Shown here: piece after piece, positions 36,694 through 50,400 of the stretch
Numbering within the stretch: position 1 is the first letter of the stretch
Layout of the letters: every line of letters begins with the position of its first letter
From: Escallonia rubra
Taxonomy: Eukaryota; Streptophyta; Magnoliopsida; Escalloniales; Escalloniaceae
Direction of reading: 5' to 3'
Assembly (NCBI GenBank): GCA_033065855.1
Contig: JAVXUO010003212.1
Location: forward strand, 1-64,000
Length of the DNA stretch: 64,000 bases
Made by a program: the position numbers and the translations under genes
The notes under the pieces: generated by a model
What the model was told of the DNA's origin: nothing
The model's database searches: none
What the model saw: only the letters and a program-made list of their open reading frames with translations

Positions 36694-38754
36694 CAAACTT
36701 CAATATGATACTCCCCTTGATACCCAAGCCCTATATTATTGTTTTCGTTTTTTTATTACCGAAACTAGTTTTAACCCCGTGCCTGACAAACGGGAGCAAC
36801 AACCAACAAGAGGTTAATTGTACCTGTAAGCCTAATAATAATAACAAAAGTAATAGTAACAATGCTAGTGAGACTAATAATAGAACTGTTATTTTCACCT
36901 TTTCATATGATCTATTTTTTCAGTGAAATGGAACTTTAGTAACAATTGTTAGCTTTTTAGCAACAAATAAAGATATCAATTAGCCCAAAATTGTATCTTC
37001 CAATTTCCACATAATAATAATAGTAACAATAGTAATAACCCGTGCTTTGAGATTTATTAAGGGCACCAATAAGAGAATAAAAAGATAAAAATCATTAAAA
37101 AAAAGATGAGGAATAATTTGTGTGTGTGTGTGGTGGCCAATCCACATCTACCGATAGAGAAATAGTTATCTGGCAGTCCACTAGATGTTGTGGACGGCTA
37201 AAATTGATTATTTTGTACACTAACCGCTATATTTAGTAGCAGTTAGGGACCTACTCAGGCCGAATGTATCTTAAATAGTGAAGGAATCCAAGGAAATTGG
37301 GGGGAGTAAGTTTTTTTTAGACGGGGAGTTGTAGATCTCTGCACCGATAGATGTGTCAGCTATATATGTGTGTGTGTGTGGGTGGGTGGGTGGGTGGGTG
37401 GGTGGGTGGGGGGGATCCCTATCAAAAGCTTGTTTTTTTCAACTGTCATCCGATCATCCACGTATGATCACGAACAGCCCTGATGGTTAGTATTGGGGGG
37501 GGGGGGGGGGGGGGGGGATCAAAAGCCGGAGAAAATCTTGTTTCTCAAACTGTCATCGACCATTTACGTGTGATCGCGGACGGCCCTGATAGTTCGTGTT
37601 TTTTCCAAAAGTACCCCGATATTCACAGCTTCTCTCTCTCCCCTCCCCCCCCCCCCCCCCCCCCCTTCTTCAATGGTTCCTCTCCTCCCAAACCACCATC
37701 TCACCTACCGCCGCCGAGGTACACTCCGGATCTGAGCCAAAATTGCCATCATCTATGTGGTTTTGCCTCAGATCTACTGTCGATCTTGGTGATTTTGGCT
37801 TGGATCTATACGATGCTATAATTAATTTGAAATGGATATGGGGTTGTCGGCGGTGGTGGGTGGTTGTTGTCCTGACGGCCGTGGGTGTGGGCGGTTGTTC
37901 TTTCTTCTCTATCATCTCTCTCTTTGAATTTTTGGAAGTAGTAGTAGGGTTGGTAGGTGGATGCGGTGGGGGTGGTTTTTTTTTTTGCCTCGACGGTGGT
38001 GGGTGTGGGCGATGGTTCTATCTTCTCTCTCCTCTCTCTCTGAATTTTTGAAAGTAGCGGTAGGGTTGGTGGTCGGATGCGGTGGGGGTACTTTGTTTGT
38101 GATGGGTACGATGTCCCTTGGTGGATAACCTGTGATTGGATTGACAGGCAAGGTGACTGAGCTGTGGTGGCTCGAGTGGTCGGAGGTGGTGCTATAATGA
38201 GATCCAACACCGTGGTGGCTGAGTTGTGACGGCTGGTGGTGCTTGAGCTCTGACGGTCCGTGATTGATGATGTGCCGACCAACACCATGCCGCTCTATAA
38301 TCCGTCATCGATTCACGTATTCACTGTTAGTGGCCACCATGACAGCAGACGGTGATGGTGATGCCACTGTTAATACCAAATTACCAATTTAAGATTGTAA
38401 ATATCAATTTCACTCCTTTTTTATTTTTCTTGAAAATGTTTTAATTCACAAACTCATTACATTGACCTATATCAGGTTAACAGTTGCAATCCTTTTCCCA
38501 ATGCATGGAGTCTGGGCTTTGATGTTGGAAATGGTGGATTTGATGTGGGCTTGGTGGCGGTGATGGTTGTTGGTGGTGGCTTCAATTTTTATGTGGTAGA
38601 TGGGTGATGGAAGGAGGCAACTAGACACAGTCAATTGAACAAACAAAAAGAAGAAAAGAATGGAGATGATGGGCAAAATTATCCCAGTAACTAACCGCTC
38701 CTCTTTGGGGCAGTTAGCCGAGAACAGCTTAAAAAAGTTCTCAGCCATTCATGC
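36694..38754. repeat. Simple-sequence-rich intergenic DNA
   Basis: (GT)n then (GGGT)n at about 37368-37410, a G-run at about 37495-37517 and a C-run at about 37640-37665, then GGT/GTG-rich DNA to 38600. CACTAACCGCT (about 37218) and TAACCGCTCC (about 38693), with self-complementary partners, hint at a foldback element like that at 46573-47740, but ends are unresolved. No gene. Confidence 0.5.
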
Positions 38755-38762
38755 GGTGACAT

Positions 38763-39377
38763 TAGGGATGACAAAAAAATCCGAACCCGTAAATTTTTGC
38801 CCCGGCCCGGGTATACTTACCCTAATAGATTACTTAATCTTAGCCGTCCATCTATACCATATATATATGTCTATTTTCCAACAAGCCCTAATTTGAGATT
38901 TCTGCATTCCTCTCCAATCTCGACAGCCACTCAGTATCGACGGCGCACGGCTCGGCCACGGCGCTCTCGCCGCTCTCCGCCGCACGGTGCACAACTCGGC
39001 CACTCTCCATCCACCTCACGAATTGGAGCCCACCGCACCTCGCACGGCTCTCCATCGCAGTACCGCACGGCGACGACGAACCACCACTGCGACGAGCTTG
39101 GATCTATTGCGACGAACCACCACCGCAAGGCGCACGGATCTCCATTGCAGTACCGCACGGCGACGACGAGCTTGGATCTACTGCAACGAACCACCACCAC
39201 AAGGCGCACGGCTCTCCACAGCGGGGCAAGACGGGTTCGGAGTTCCTAACTCCACATAGGATCAGTTATAGTATTTTATATACATAACCCGGTCCGGGGC
39301 GGGGCAAAATTCATCGACTAGCAGGGCGGGTTCGGATTTTAGAAAATTCGCATCCAACCCGCCCATTGCCATCCCTA
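38763..39377. mobile_element. Non-autonomous hAT element, 615 bp
   Basis: Perfect 8-bp target duplication GGTGACAT (38755-38762 and 39378-39385). Both ends start TAGGGATG(A/G)CAA and share inner ATCCGAACCCG motifs. The middle has GC-rich partial repeats (GTACCGCACGGCGACGACGA twice, near 39060 and 39150). No transposase. Confidence 0.93.
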
Positions 39378-39385
39378 GGTGACAT

Positions 39386-41503
39386 GGACGGCCGGACGAC
39401 GGGGATGACGGTTGGAGAAATAAGGTTTTCTTCACTTGTAAATGTAGATCGGCTTCCTGTATGTATGTGTGTGTACTTGTCAAAAAAATAGAAAAGTTTA
39501 AAATTAGAGGGGAACACATAAATTGCAAATTAAGAAGGAATAAGTGTCGAAATAAATTAATTTGATTGGTTAAATTTCAAGTGGCAAAATGAAAGACATG
39601 CCAAGTAAGAAATCTTGACTTTAGCTTTACAATATATATAATTTGGTTACTTCAGTCTTCCGTCTGTAATTTGTATGGTGGATAGAAGGAGGAGAGAGTA
39701 TATTCAATTCAATATGATATTATCCTTTTTCAGTCTTTAATAAGATGCATGTACCAAACCACTAGTATTGTTTAAAGGCTACGTGTTTCGCAAATATGAG
39801 CAACAATAGCTAACCTTTTGCAGTCTATGACAGCAACTAAGGCCCCTCTTTATTTTTTGCGATTTTTTTTTTAAAGTACTTTCATAATTTCTCGTGCTTA
39901 ACATGTTTATTGAAAATTTGTTTACTGAAAATATTTATCAATGACATAAAAAGAAGGCAAATCTCTCAGAAGATGATTTCCCGAAATAAATACGGTATAT
40001 TATTTTCTAAAACAAAAACCCGTCACTTTTCTCTCATCTGCCTCATCTATTAGAGACTGACAATTATACCACTGCCTTCTCCACCGCTGCCCCAGCCACC
40101 TCTGCCTCCCCACTCTGTCCTCTCTCTTGCTCCCATCATCGGTGATCACGACCGCCACCGTTGCCATTGCACTACCATTTCCTTCAACCCCAATGTATGG
40201 ATCATGGACACCACCACGTCACCACCACACTAATCACGCTAGTTCTCCACCCCGTAGCCCATAGTCGATCATCCGCTTCCTCCCTCATGATTCTTATTTC
40301 GAATTAACCCATTGAGCATAGTGCAAGGAAACCCATTTCTCATCCTCACCAAATCCCTCACGGTGGATGTTGGGTTGTTGAGCAAGGCGACATTTTTTGT
40401 GGTTGCGACAGATTATGACAATTTCTGTGCGGTTCAACGAATCAATGAATTGCACTTAAAATAAAAAACTTAAAAAGAAGGTTAGAGGGTCAATTTTCAA
40501 GATCTTTATTAACTATGATTTACAATGCTGCAATTACTTCAATGAAATGATATAGCACTAACTATCTCCAAATGAGGAAAAGGAGAAACAAGTCCGTTAG
40601 ACCCCAATTATGTAAGTTCTTTTTCTCCAAAGAACCATTGTCACATGCATTGCTCCATTATTCATTTCCAAAAGAGTTTTTGTAACAACACTTGCCAAAA
40701 CTGGACCTCGCCTTAGTAGGAAAATCCCATGTTCTTGAATAAACCCTAGTATGGTAGGACGAAATCCAACTCAAAGTCAAATTTTCATAAGTAGTAGAGA
40801 GGTCCACAAGGCTTGTATATTGAGATGTAAGGTTTCCTCCCAATGTAACATTCTCAACACACTACCTCATGTAGTCATGTGTGGTCAGACTTCTTTTGAA
40901 TATGGTACATGAGTAAATGAATGAGATTGGGTGAGCGAGAAAATTTAACCTAGATATGATAGACTGTTGAGCCTGTATTTGGCCCCCGGCTCCACTTGGC
41001 TCAATCAAGAAAGACTTTAAAAGTTGCTCTTGCACAATGTTAAGACATCCAATTCAAGACTTATAAGAAGAAGCCCACAAATCTTGTATCAGAACTGTAT
41101 AGATATCGTGTACATTGTCAAGAAAGATTTACCCTTTAAGAGTTTAGTCTGAATATTTTCTTCCTTCTCTTTTCGTTACATATAGACGATGGTTGATGAC
41201 ATTCTGTTAACTAAATGTATGTATGTCTTATAAGATTTTTGACCCCCCATCTTATCAATTGTACATCGAATTTCAGAAGTTGGATCCTAGAACGATGTCG
41301 CATTGGCACTTTTTAGAGTACGGTTATTGGATCCTTTTCATTTCTATTATGCACGGAAGAGAGCTAATGGATAATAATTGAAGTTACACGATTATCACGA
41401 AACCATGAGCTTGTATACGAAAAATTTCCGTTCATCATTCCAACAAGTATCATCCTCAGCTATTGGTTACATCTGTTTGAATAGCAAATATGTCGCGTTG
41501 TTA
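39386..41503. other. Intergenic, nothing firmly recognised
   Basis: AT-rich with a CCACC-type patch at 40070-40250. No gene, LTR pair or terminal repeat found. Confidence 0.5.
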
Positions 41504-41725
41504 CAGTGGCGGAACCAAGATTTCATCCCGGGGGGCTAAAAAAATATATCGAAGGAGATAAGTAAAATAGCACACAAAAACAAAGTGCACTTTTCGATAA
41601 TACACAAAACATACTAAAAAGCATCTAAAATACCTTATTAACTTTCATGAGAGTCACTAAGGACTCTTTACAACACAAAAGAAGATAATACAAAATACAC
41701 ATTTCAATGTTTACAAACGAAAACA

Positions 41726-41870
41726 CTAAATAACTACTCGATGAGGCGCCGAAAATTGGTAGCGTTTGATAATAGCCTCATTTGTAATAGTTTTGAAGAC
41801 ATTTTTCTCGATATAACAAACAAAGCTATCATTCATCCATTCGTCTCCTATGCGATTCCGAAAATAATCA
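41726..41870 (-). pseudogene. hAT (TTF-type) transposase C-terminal fragment
   Basis: Reads FRNRIGDEWMNDSFVCYIEK then NVFKTITNEAIIKRYQ to a stop at 41726-41728. This matches the end of the hAT dimerisation domain in plant zinc-finger MYM-type 1-like transposases (GDEWLND...YIEK...I..F). A stop codon interrupts the frame just upstream. Only this fragment survives. Confidence 0.65.
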
Positions 41871-42404
41871 GCATGAAAATAATCTCAATTTTTAAATGCA
41901 CAATTAACACAACCTAAAATTATCAATCAAATCCAATTGAGTCTCATCCTCCATCAACAATCTCAAATCTCAAGTGCTCAATGCATGATTAATATCCATA
42001 AAGTATCAATTAATAATCTAAATTATCAAATACAAAACTAACAACCTAAAATTATTAATCAAATAATCAATTCTCAATAGCAAAAGAAATTGTTCAAAAT
42101 GCACACTGACCTCAGTCCTCAGAAATCAGAACGGCGTCGTTGTCGCAATGTCGTCGGTGACTGAAACTCAAAGTCAAATCTGCAATTTCACTATTTCAAG
42201 CGCCGTGACCGCAGAACGGCAGTGGCGGAACTTCCTTGGTTCATCCGCCGGATCGTAGACAGTAGATCTAAGCTAGATCTACTAAATCTGATCTGACCGG
42301 AGTCTCCAAAGTTAGGTGGGGACTGACCGGAGTTGGGGTGGGGACCGCCGGACTGGGGAGGGCCTTCGCTGGCTTCACGCTTCGGAATCGGGGGACGGGG
42401 ATCG

Positions 42405-42660
42405 GCGTTACCTTACCGATGAGCCCAGCCGACGACCGGTGGCAGTGGGTGGTGCCGACGTGCGGCGTGCCGCGGTGACTGAGTGAGCTGAGAGAGGAGG
42501 AGAGATGCCGGCGTGAGAGCTTGACTTGACGGCACGGCGACCGGAGTTAGTGCGTTACCTTATCGATGAGCCCAGCCGACGACCGGTGGCCGTGGGTCGG
42601 AGGGTGGTGCCAGCGTGCGGCGTGCCGCGGTGACTGAGAGAGCCGAGAGAGGAGGAAAGA
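42405..42660. repeat. GC-rich tandem duplication, 147-bp period
   Basis: GCGTTACCTTA(C/T)CGATGAGCCCAGCCGACGACCGGTGG begins at 42405 and again at 42552, each followed by GTGCGGCGTGCCGCGGTGACTGAG. Confidence 0.88.
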
Positions 42661-42760
42661 GAGAGAGAGATAGAAAAAGAGAGAAAGGGAAAGTTGAAAC
42701 AGTAACAACTAATTCGAACTAAATTGATTATACCTATGGAAAATTGGAAATGCAGTGAGA

Positions 42761-44457
42761 AACAAATAGCTCCTTAGCTTACTGAGCCCCACCAGAAGAT
42801 CTCTTCTAGAAATTAAATCAAACTGCTTCCTCCTCGTCAAGCTCTCAAACCGTACTAGAAGGTGGGTTTTCCCTGCTATACACCACCAACATCCTGGTGT
42901 AAGTTGGATTGAGTTTTTATGGGTTTAACTAATTTAATCCAAAAAAATGTTGACTTTTACCCAGTCGAGTCCACTTAATTATAGCGGATTATGTTGGGTT
43001 TGGCATCATAACCTATTCATAGTGGTCATTACCTGCCACCATCATCAGCCAACCACCATGCACCACCGCTGGCTGTTTCAACCAGCCTCTAGCCCTATGT
43101 TATAGGCAGTCAGTCGTCGGTTGCCATTTTTGACAGTCACAACTACGGATCATCGATTGCAACCACCGCCACTGGTTGTCCCAGCCCCCAACCTCCCACC
43201 GCCACAACCCTACCATCAACTAGCTACAGACTGCCAGCGACGGAAGGCTAGCTACAGTCAACTGCTAACGGTGGCATGCTGGTAGTAGAGGCAACGGCAC
43301 AATGGAGGTAGGGATGAGATGATACTGTGTTGGTTGTGTTCGCAGAGAAGAAGGTGTTGATGGTGCATAGCAAGGACAACGTCACCTTATAGAGAGCTCC
43401 ATGGTCATGATGGCAACTTATTTTGATGGGGGTGTAAATTGACTTTTTCATCAACGTATGAATAGTTGAAGTGATCAAAAGGATTAAACTGACTATTGAT
43501 GCAATGTTAAAGGACCAAAAGTATAATAATTAGTTCAGGGATTAATTGAACAACACATTAATAGCTCAGGGACGATAAGAGATCTTCTAGTTCTTGAGGA
43601 TTGAGAAATGACAGTAGTGCCCCTACTGTGGGGGGCTACAAAAGAGAATATTTTGATAGAAACAGAGAAAATGACTTATATGGCAAAAGGTTTGAAGTTA
43701 AAGGACGAAAAAAAATTAGTTGACGGAGTAAGATGGCAAATGGTATATAATTCAAGGACAACGGGACATTTGTCTCTTAGCAATACTAATAATTCGAACT
43801 TTAGAAATATTTGTATGACTTAAAGGTTTGGCATACATACAGGACCGAAGACAGATTGACTTGAGCTTCTCTCTCAATTGGGTACTGATTTTTTGGTCCA
43901 GTCTTCCTTGTTCCCAAACAGTTACTAAACAGTTAATGACATATTGTAATTGGTAGTTTTTATATAGCAAAAGGCATTAGATAAAAAGGAAAAAGGAAAA
44001 CGAATCTGCAGCTCACCAAATACTTGATCTTTGTTGGGCCGAATCTGAAATTAACATCTCCCTCCCTCCCTCCATCCATGCAGTAGTCAAGAGAATTTTG
44101 GTTGATAATGTGCTTTTTTTTTTTTTCTTTTTTTCCTTTTTTTTCCCCTTTTTTGGGCCAAAGAATAGGGCGTGTGAGAACAAAGCTTGGTGCACCAGAT
44201 GTAAAATACAGCTCAACCATAGATGATACAAAACAAGAAAAACTAACATCAAGCTACTAGTAGTGGAAAACCTTGCAGATTTTCTTCAAAATTGGAATAT
44301 AGTAGTACAATATGAGAAAAGAATTTCTATGAAGTCGTTTCTATGGACTGTATCCCCTCTAGTAGCACACTTCGTTGCAGATGACAATGTACTAATGACT
44401 CCATGTATCAAGTATTTGATCATGAAATAGTTACCACTGACCACCAAGAGATGAGGC
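42761..44457. other. Intergenic / MTP5 3' flank
   Basis: No gene is recognised. Positions below 44458 should include the MTP5 3'UTR (minus strand). An inexact CCACC-rich patch lies at 43030-43210 and T-runs lie at 44112-44155. Confidence 0.4.
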
Positions 44458-47400
44458 CTACGATGTGTCAGTTTGTACCGTCAAGCCCTGCACCCCCAAA
44501 TCATGGTACAAATGATGCGCATATTCAAGTATATGGCGATCGTCCACTCCCTCCTTCACCTGTTGAAATTGTCCATCAAGATGAACCTCGAAATTATAAG
44601 TAGGCAAATGTAGACATCAACCACCTTGCCAACTATAGAGTAGTCCAGAAAAGGAAAATAGAAAATACTGCCCGGGTACAAGAATAAACGGCACTTTGGT
44701 GGTTGACACGGATTGCAATGAAGTAAATGAAGTAACAGTACCTGGAGTGATAGTGATCCAACAACATGACCTGGCACCAATTCCCATAGACGTGCTTGTG
44801 ATACTTCGACAACATCTTCACGAGAAGAAACCTAAATATGATTTTAGAGTATTCGCGCAGCATATTAACTGACCAGTAAAAATGCCAAAATCTCAAAAAG
44901 TCTACGAACAAAACTTTTGAACCAAAAAATGGACAAATTTAAAAATAAACAAAAAGACCACACTTTCTCTCTCTAAAAATATATATCTCTTCTCTCTAAA
45001 CAACCTTCCACACCAAGCCACCGCGGCCGCCCCACCGTGCGATGGCGCGCGCGTGGGGCGGCGGTTCTCTTTTATCCGTCTTGGTAGGTTAGGTCGTGTT
45101 TTAGTTAGGGTTTTCAATTGGGATCTGGGTGGCTATGGTGAGTTGGACGGCCGTCGGGGTTGCAATGAATCGCCATCGATTCGTCCGGTTTGTGATCGGT
45201 TTGTGTGAAGTTCGGTTTTGCCGTCCGGGGCATCGATGGCTTCACGTTTTGGGTTGTGGTGGCTACGGGTGAGAGCGGTTTCTGCCGGTGGGCTGTCCTG
45301 GTTTCAGAGTCAATGTGTTGGGTTTGGTTGAGGGTTTTGTCAGCTCTTCCTCCGTCGAGATCGTAGGGTTCAAGCTTCCTTTTCCCCCTTCCCCCCTAGT
45401 TGATCCCCCTTCACCCTTGCCCAAGAATGGTCTGTGCTTGTAGTTGGTTGATTTAGGTGGCTTGGCCGATGTTGCAACAGCGGAGGTTGAGGTAGGTGGT
45501 CGGGGCTCGGCAGATGATTAGGCAACCGTATTGATGGAGATTCCAGTGAGGCAGGTTAGTTCGGCAGTTTTGGGGTTTATCGGGGCTCGGCAACGGAATG
45601 GTGGCCTGAAAAGGTGGGGAATCTGGCGCCAGCGAGGGTGCACGGGGTTCGAGGCGAGCTGCACCCATAGGATGGCTGTCAGGTCTACCCGTGGGCGGCT
45701 AGCAGTGCATAGCGTGTTTTGTTTACTTTTGTTTGGTTATTTTTTTTGGTCTTATCTAGTTTGTTTGTGTTGTATTTTTTAGGTTTTTTGCTGTAATTGG
45801 TGTTTATTTGTAACCGTATGTCTCGGCAAGTTACGAAAAGTTAGGCTGAAGTGTAGAATATGCTCTGTTTCAGTCTAATTGTAATTTGTATCGGGTATAT
45901 AGGTTAGTTGTTATTGTGTAGTGTTTTTTATAGCGTTTAATGCTGTCTTTTATGTCTGTAAAATAGATGTTTTGGCCGGGACGGCTTGTATAACCTTTCA
46001 CATATAATATATTTCTCCTCTTAACCAAAAAAAAATAAATAAATAAACAAAAAGGAAATATAGTTACCTGTCTCCTACATTTGTTCAAAGCTGAGGCTGG
46101 AATGCTGGGGGGTGCAGTTTGGAGCAGGATGCCGCCAGCTGTTCTAAAAAGTGGCATGACAAGCATAAATACCATGACTGAAACCAGTCCCAAACACAAG
46201 ACTTCAGCATTTTTAACCCTGGAAAACGAAACATAAAATTAGATTAATGAAAGAGAAGTGTCCTTTTTTCTTTAGGTTTTTGTTTTCCTTGAATTTGAGC
46301 ACCAACATAGAACAGAAAGGATCCTTAATAGAACACAAAGGAAGGGTTACCCAAGGGTCAACAACCAGGATGCCATGATCAAACCTGCACTGTGAAACAA
46401 CGCAATGCAAACCAGCTTAAGACAGATCCAAGCATGCCAAAAAAATGGAAAATAAAAAGAGGTATCACCTATGATTCATTGGCCCAGGCAAAGGAGGGAA
46501 GGGAGATGGAACATAGATAGATAGATTGATAGATAGATGGGTGTGCGCGCGCACGCACAAGTGTTTGTGTAGGGGGCTTATCCAGAAATAGTGCTAGAAA
46601 AAATGTGTTTTATCTAGCTGATCCATGGCAGTCCACGCCACAATCGGATGGTCCATATCAAAAAAAATTTTAAAAAAATTTGCAAACCGCCCCTCTTTTG
46701 GGCGGCTGGTAAAAGATTACCTAACTATCCTTGTTTAACAAAGTTTTGCTCCGTCGTAAACCTCCAATCTTTTAGGCGGCCAGTTATACGTGTGAAATTG
46801 GCTACAGCACTGAGTTACGAACTATGATTTGTAACTTTTTCATTGGCACCAACATAAACATCAATCTTGGTAGCCGGTCCTTCAACCAAACTGGCCGCAC
46901 CCATGCTTCGTTGCTGGCCTCTATACATGACCCATTTTTAAAATCAAGCTTGGTGGTGGGTTGATCGGCAGCAATGGTGGATTTTGATGTCGTTTGGAGA
47001 TGTGGTGGTTTTGGGGTTGGTGATGATTGATGAGTTCCCCGCAGGTGGCCAATGGTCGTGGTTTTGAGTTCAGGGGCAGGGTCAATAATGGTGGTTGTAC
47101 ATTTGATGGTGGGGTGGTTGCAGGTTTGTTGATGAAGATGGTTGCAGCTGATGTGGTGATGGGTTCGATGGGGTGGTGGGTGGTCTGTGCGTAGAAGGGT
47201 CAATAGAGGTAGAGGGGCGGGTGGAGATCCGTGGTGGGTCGTCTGTGTGGTGGTGGGAGGCTTGTGCAGTGTGGATGGCTGGTGCGGTGGTTGGTACGGT
47301 GGTTGGTGGGTGGGTCATTCGTAAACTGTTATTGTTTTGCCCATGCACTAGGGAAGGGTGATGTGTGATCTATGCGGTAGTGGGTGGGTGGTACGGTAGC

Positions 47401-50400
47401 GGGCGGTGGTGAGTGAGTCGGCAGTGGTGGGTGATTGCTGATGCTGCTGTGTCTTCGTGGTCCTCCCTACTTTGACATTTCTGTTAGAGCTTTTAATCAA
47501 GAGACCAAAAATTTGATAATCTTATCATTTTGTGTCACCGGAGTTGGTATTCAACTTTTTTATTTCCATTTCTAGAAAAGGTTATTTGCGCAATTGTTTA
47601 CAAGCTGCCCAAAAGAGGGGCGATTGGGCGACTTTTTCTCAGAAAAAAATTAATCTATGCCATCCACATCTTGGCATGGATGGTTGTAGATCAGCTAGAT
47701 AAAAGGGGGCTTCTCTAGCGCAAAATATGGATCAGCCCCCATATAAATATACAAAGAGAGTGAGGGAGGGAGAAGGGGAAGAGGGGGGGAAGGAGAGAGA
47801 GGTACTCCATACCTCCGAATGGAATCAGCAAGAACATGCAGGCAAACCGAGTGGTAATTCATATCTTCAGCTTTCCTATAAACTGCAAGGCGACATGCAA
47901 TCTAAGAAGAATACAAGAGGAAATGAAGGTATATGATACTTTAGAATGTGAAGGAAAGCAATAGTCTTTCAACGACAACAGTCCATAGTACATGCAAGCA
48001 AAAGGAGTTAGTTTCCCTACAGTAAAAGGGCTCCTATTGTGCCAAACCCCAAACATCCATGTTGGTTCAACTTAGCATGGGCCCAAAACTATAAATACTT
48101 TGCCCTTTCGGCAATGATAGGTTGACAAATATACCCTTACCTGTTTGTCAATTTATCATTGCTGACAGAGTGGCTATTAAAGTGATGAGTGACTGAACCT
48201 TAGTTGCAGGAACCTCCCTTTGTGGAAGCGTGTCTCTCCAAGAGTTGCTATAAAGCCCACCCGCCCTCCCTCCCTCCCTCTCATTCTCTCTCATTTTGGC
48301 CCTATGAACGCTATTGGGCTAGAGATCTGCGCGTAGAACTCTCTCAATAAATGAACGGCGACTGCCAAACTACCTTTTTACGTTTGTTATTTCTAAGGCA
48401 AGTAGCTGGTAGCAACTTGATGTGGTAAGTACAAAAGTAACAAGTAACCGCCACTAAAGATAATCTCAAGAAAAAAACAGAACACGTAGACAAAGATAGA
48501 GTTGAAGATATCTATATAATTAATAAGGTTTATGCATTCATTTATTCTAGCTGCTCCCGACCCTAGATTATTCTAGGTGCCTACAATCCACCCTGCTCCC
48601 ACCAGTACCCTGCTTTGTGTAACGAACAAAGACAAGCCATGGAATGAAAATATCAAAAATCAATTATGATATACGCGTAGGAGAACAACCGAAGCTATCT
48701 AATAGTAGGGGAAGTTGTGTAGAGGCAAAGTGACAAGTAAGAAAGATCTTTATCCTCTTTTACATTTGTAGGAAGAAGATAAATACTGTCCAGCCCCTGC
48801 CTGTTTTCCAGAGACAATTATTGAAGGTCCTAAGTGTTTCCTCAAACAGCTGATACTTAGATTAACTTATAAGTCAATCTGTCGAGCACTGACGTACTTG
48901 AGTGACTTGCTTAATTGCGACTTTGGGGATAAGATCAACCTTAAGGACATAAATTTTGGCCAAAATTCTTTTTACCGTAGTTTTGCGGCATGGCGTGCTC
49001 GATTTCACGTCTCTTCAATTTTCTGACTGGTAGTGTAAGAAGTGCAAATGCTGTCCTACAATTAACATAGGCATGGATTTCCACCGCCGAGTAGCAAATA
49101 TGGTATTAGACCGCCCTGGTAGAGGAAGCAAGGGGACCATAAAAACCCCATTTTTGCAGGTTTTATTTAGTACATTTTACTTGTCCATTCCAGCTCAATC
49201 CAATCCAGTCCAGTTCAAATCCAATGCATTTAGGCTATTTATAGGCTTTACTTCCTTTTTATTTTATTGTACTCCAATCCACTCCGTCAGTTTATATGTG
49301 TTGGGCCTAACCCAGTAGTAGTCTAGTCTGCTTGTAAACACCTCATTTTTGCCTTGCCGCATCCATCTAGGGGTTATTTTGCATGTACAATTACTTAATC
49401 ATCATTCTAACATTTTGCTGTGATTATAGCATCTCGTAGTATGTTTGCATGAATGTTAGATCCTGATTTGTGCTTGGCTTGGAACTTTTATGCTTGGTAA
49501 GAGTCAATTTTGGGTACACATGCACTATAGCTAGGTAGCACGGATAGGATGCCGCGTCCGACATTGACAAGCATGTAGGATCTTTTAATATATTTCCAAA
49601 AAAACAGATTTGGGACACCGCTGAATCTTTTAATATATTTTTGTTTTATGTATATAAAACATATATATTAAAAATAAATATCAATTGGAGTAGCTGAATT
49701 TTGTTCAAAATGGATGAGAACAGTAACATGAAATAGTTTGAACAGTGAGGTCAGTAACGAAAGCATGATGAAGAGGTCCTATACAACCAGATGGGTCTGT
49801 AAATGAGATCGGAGAAGTTGACCTAGCTTCCTCTGGACTAGTAAGCTTGGATGCTTTCAGTAACAAAAGAGAAGTGGATGAGAGGAAAGAAGAAGGGTAC
49901 CTTTTCCTGGGTCAATCTGATTAGGGTTTGGCTTAAAAGTTCATTTGTAAAAAAGCCCCAGATCTGTCAATTATTACACATTGACCTTGAAATAGGTTTG
50001 AAATATTGACTATAGTAATCATCTAGGGGTTGTAAGTTAGTTTTCAATTGATATATCATGAGTCTAATTCCGTTAAGTATTGATTGAGAAATTTAGTAAT
50101 TACCAAACACGTTTCGAATCTGACATGCCATTAGTTTTCCTGAACACTCTTGAGTTATACTTAATATTTTCAAGTGATTTAAATTCCATGTGAAAGTAAA
50201 CTTCCAGAGCTTTCCATTGGTATGTGGTAGGCCCAAATTCAACTTAGGATGAGAGAGGACCAACCCCCAAAGTTGACCTACAGCTAACCCTAAGGTTTGG
50301 CAGTTTTACAGGTATTTAAGTCTTTTTAGATATAAATAGGTTTTCTTAGCCTCAAAGCACTTTAAAGCTATAAATTGAGGTCATATTTTCATTCTTAGGG

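Larger units (their letters stand above)
41504..42760 (-). mobile_element. hAT transposon remnant (CAGTGGCGGA end)
   Basis: The left end CAGTGGCGGAACCAAGA at 41504 is typical of plant hAT elements. On the minus strand, 41870-41726 encodes the C-terminus of a TTF-type/ZMYM1-like hAT transposase (see next entry). A second CAGTGGCGGAACTT lies at 42211 in direct orientation. GC-rich DNA with a 147-bp-period duplication follows (42405 and 42552). The right end was not found, so the limit is approximate. Confidence 0.55.

Noticed and set aside
44403-44603. Plus-strand 66-residue frame
   Set aside because: Antisense shadow of MTP5 exon 10.
46573-47740. Mutator-type 9-bp target duplication
   Set aside because: Flanks GTTTGTGTA and ATATAAATA do not match.
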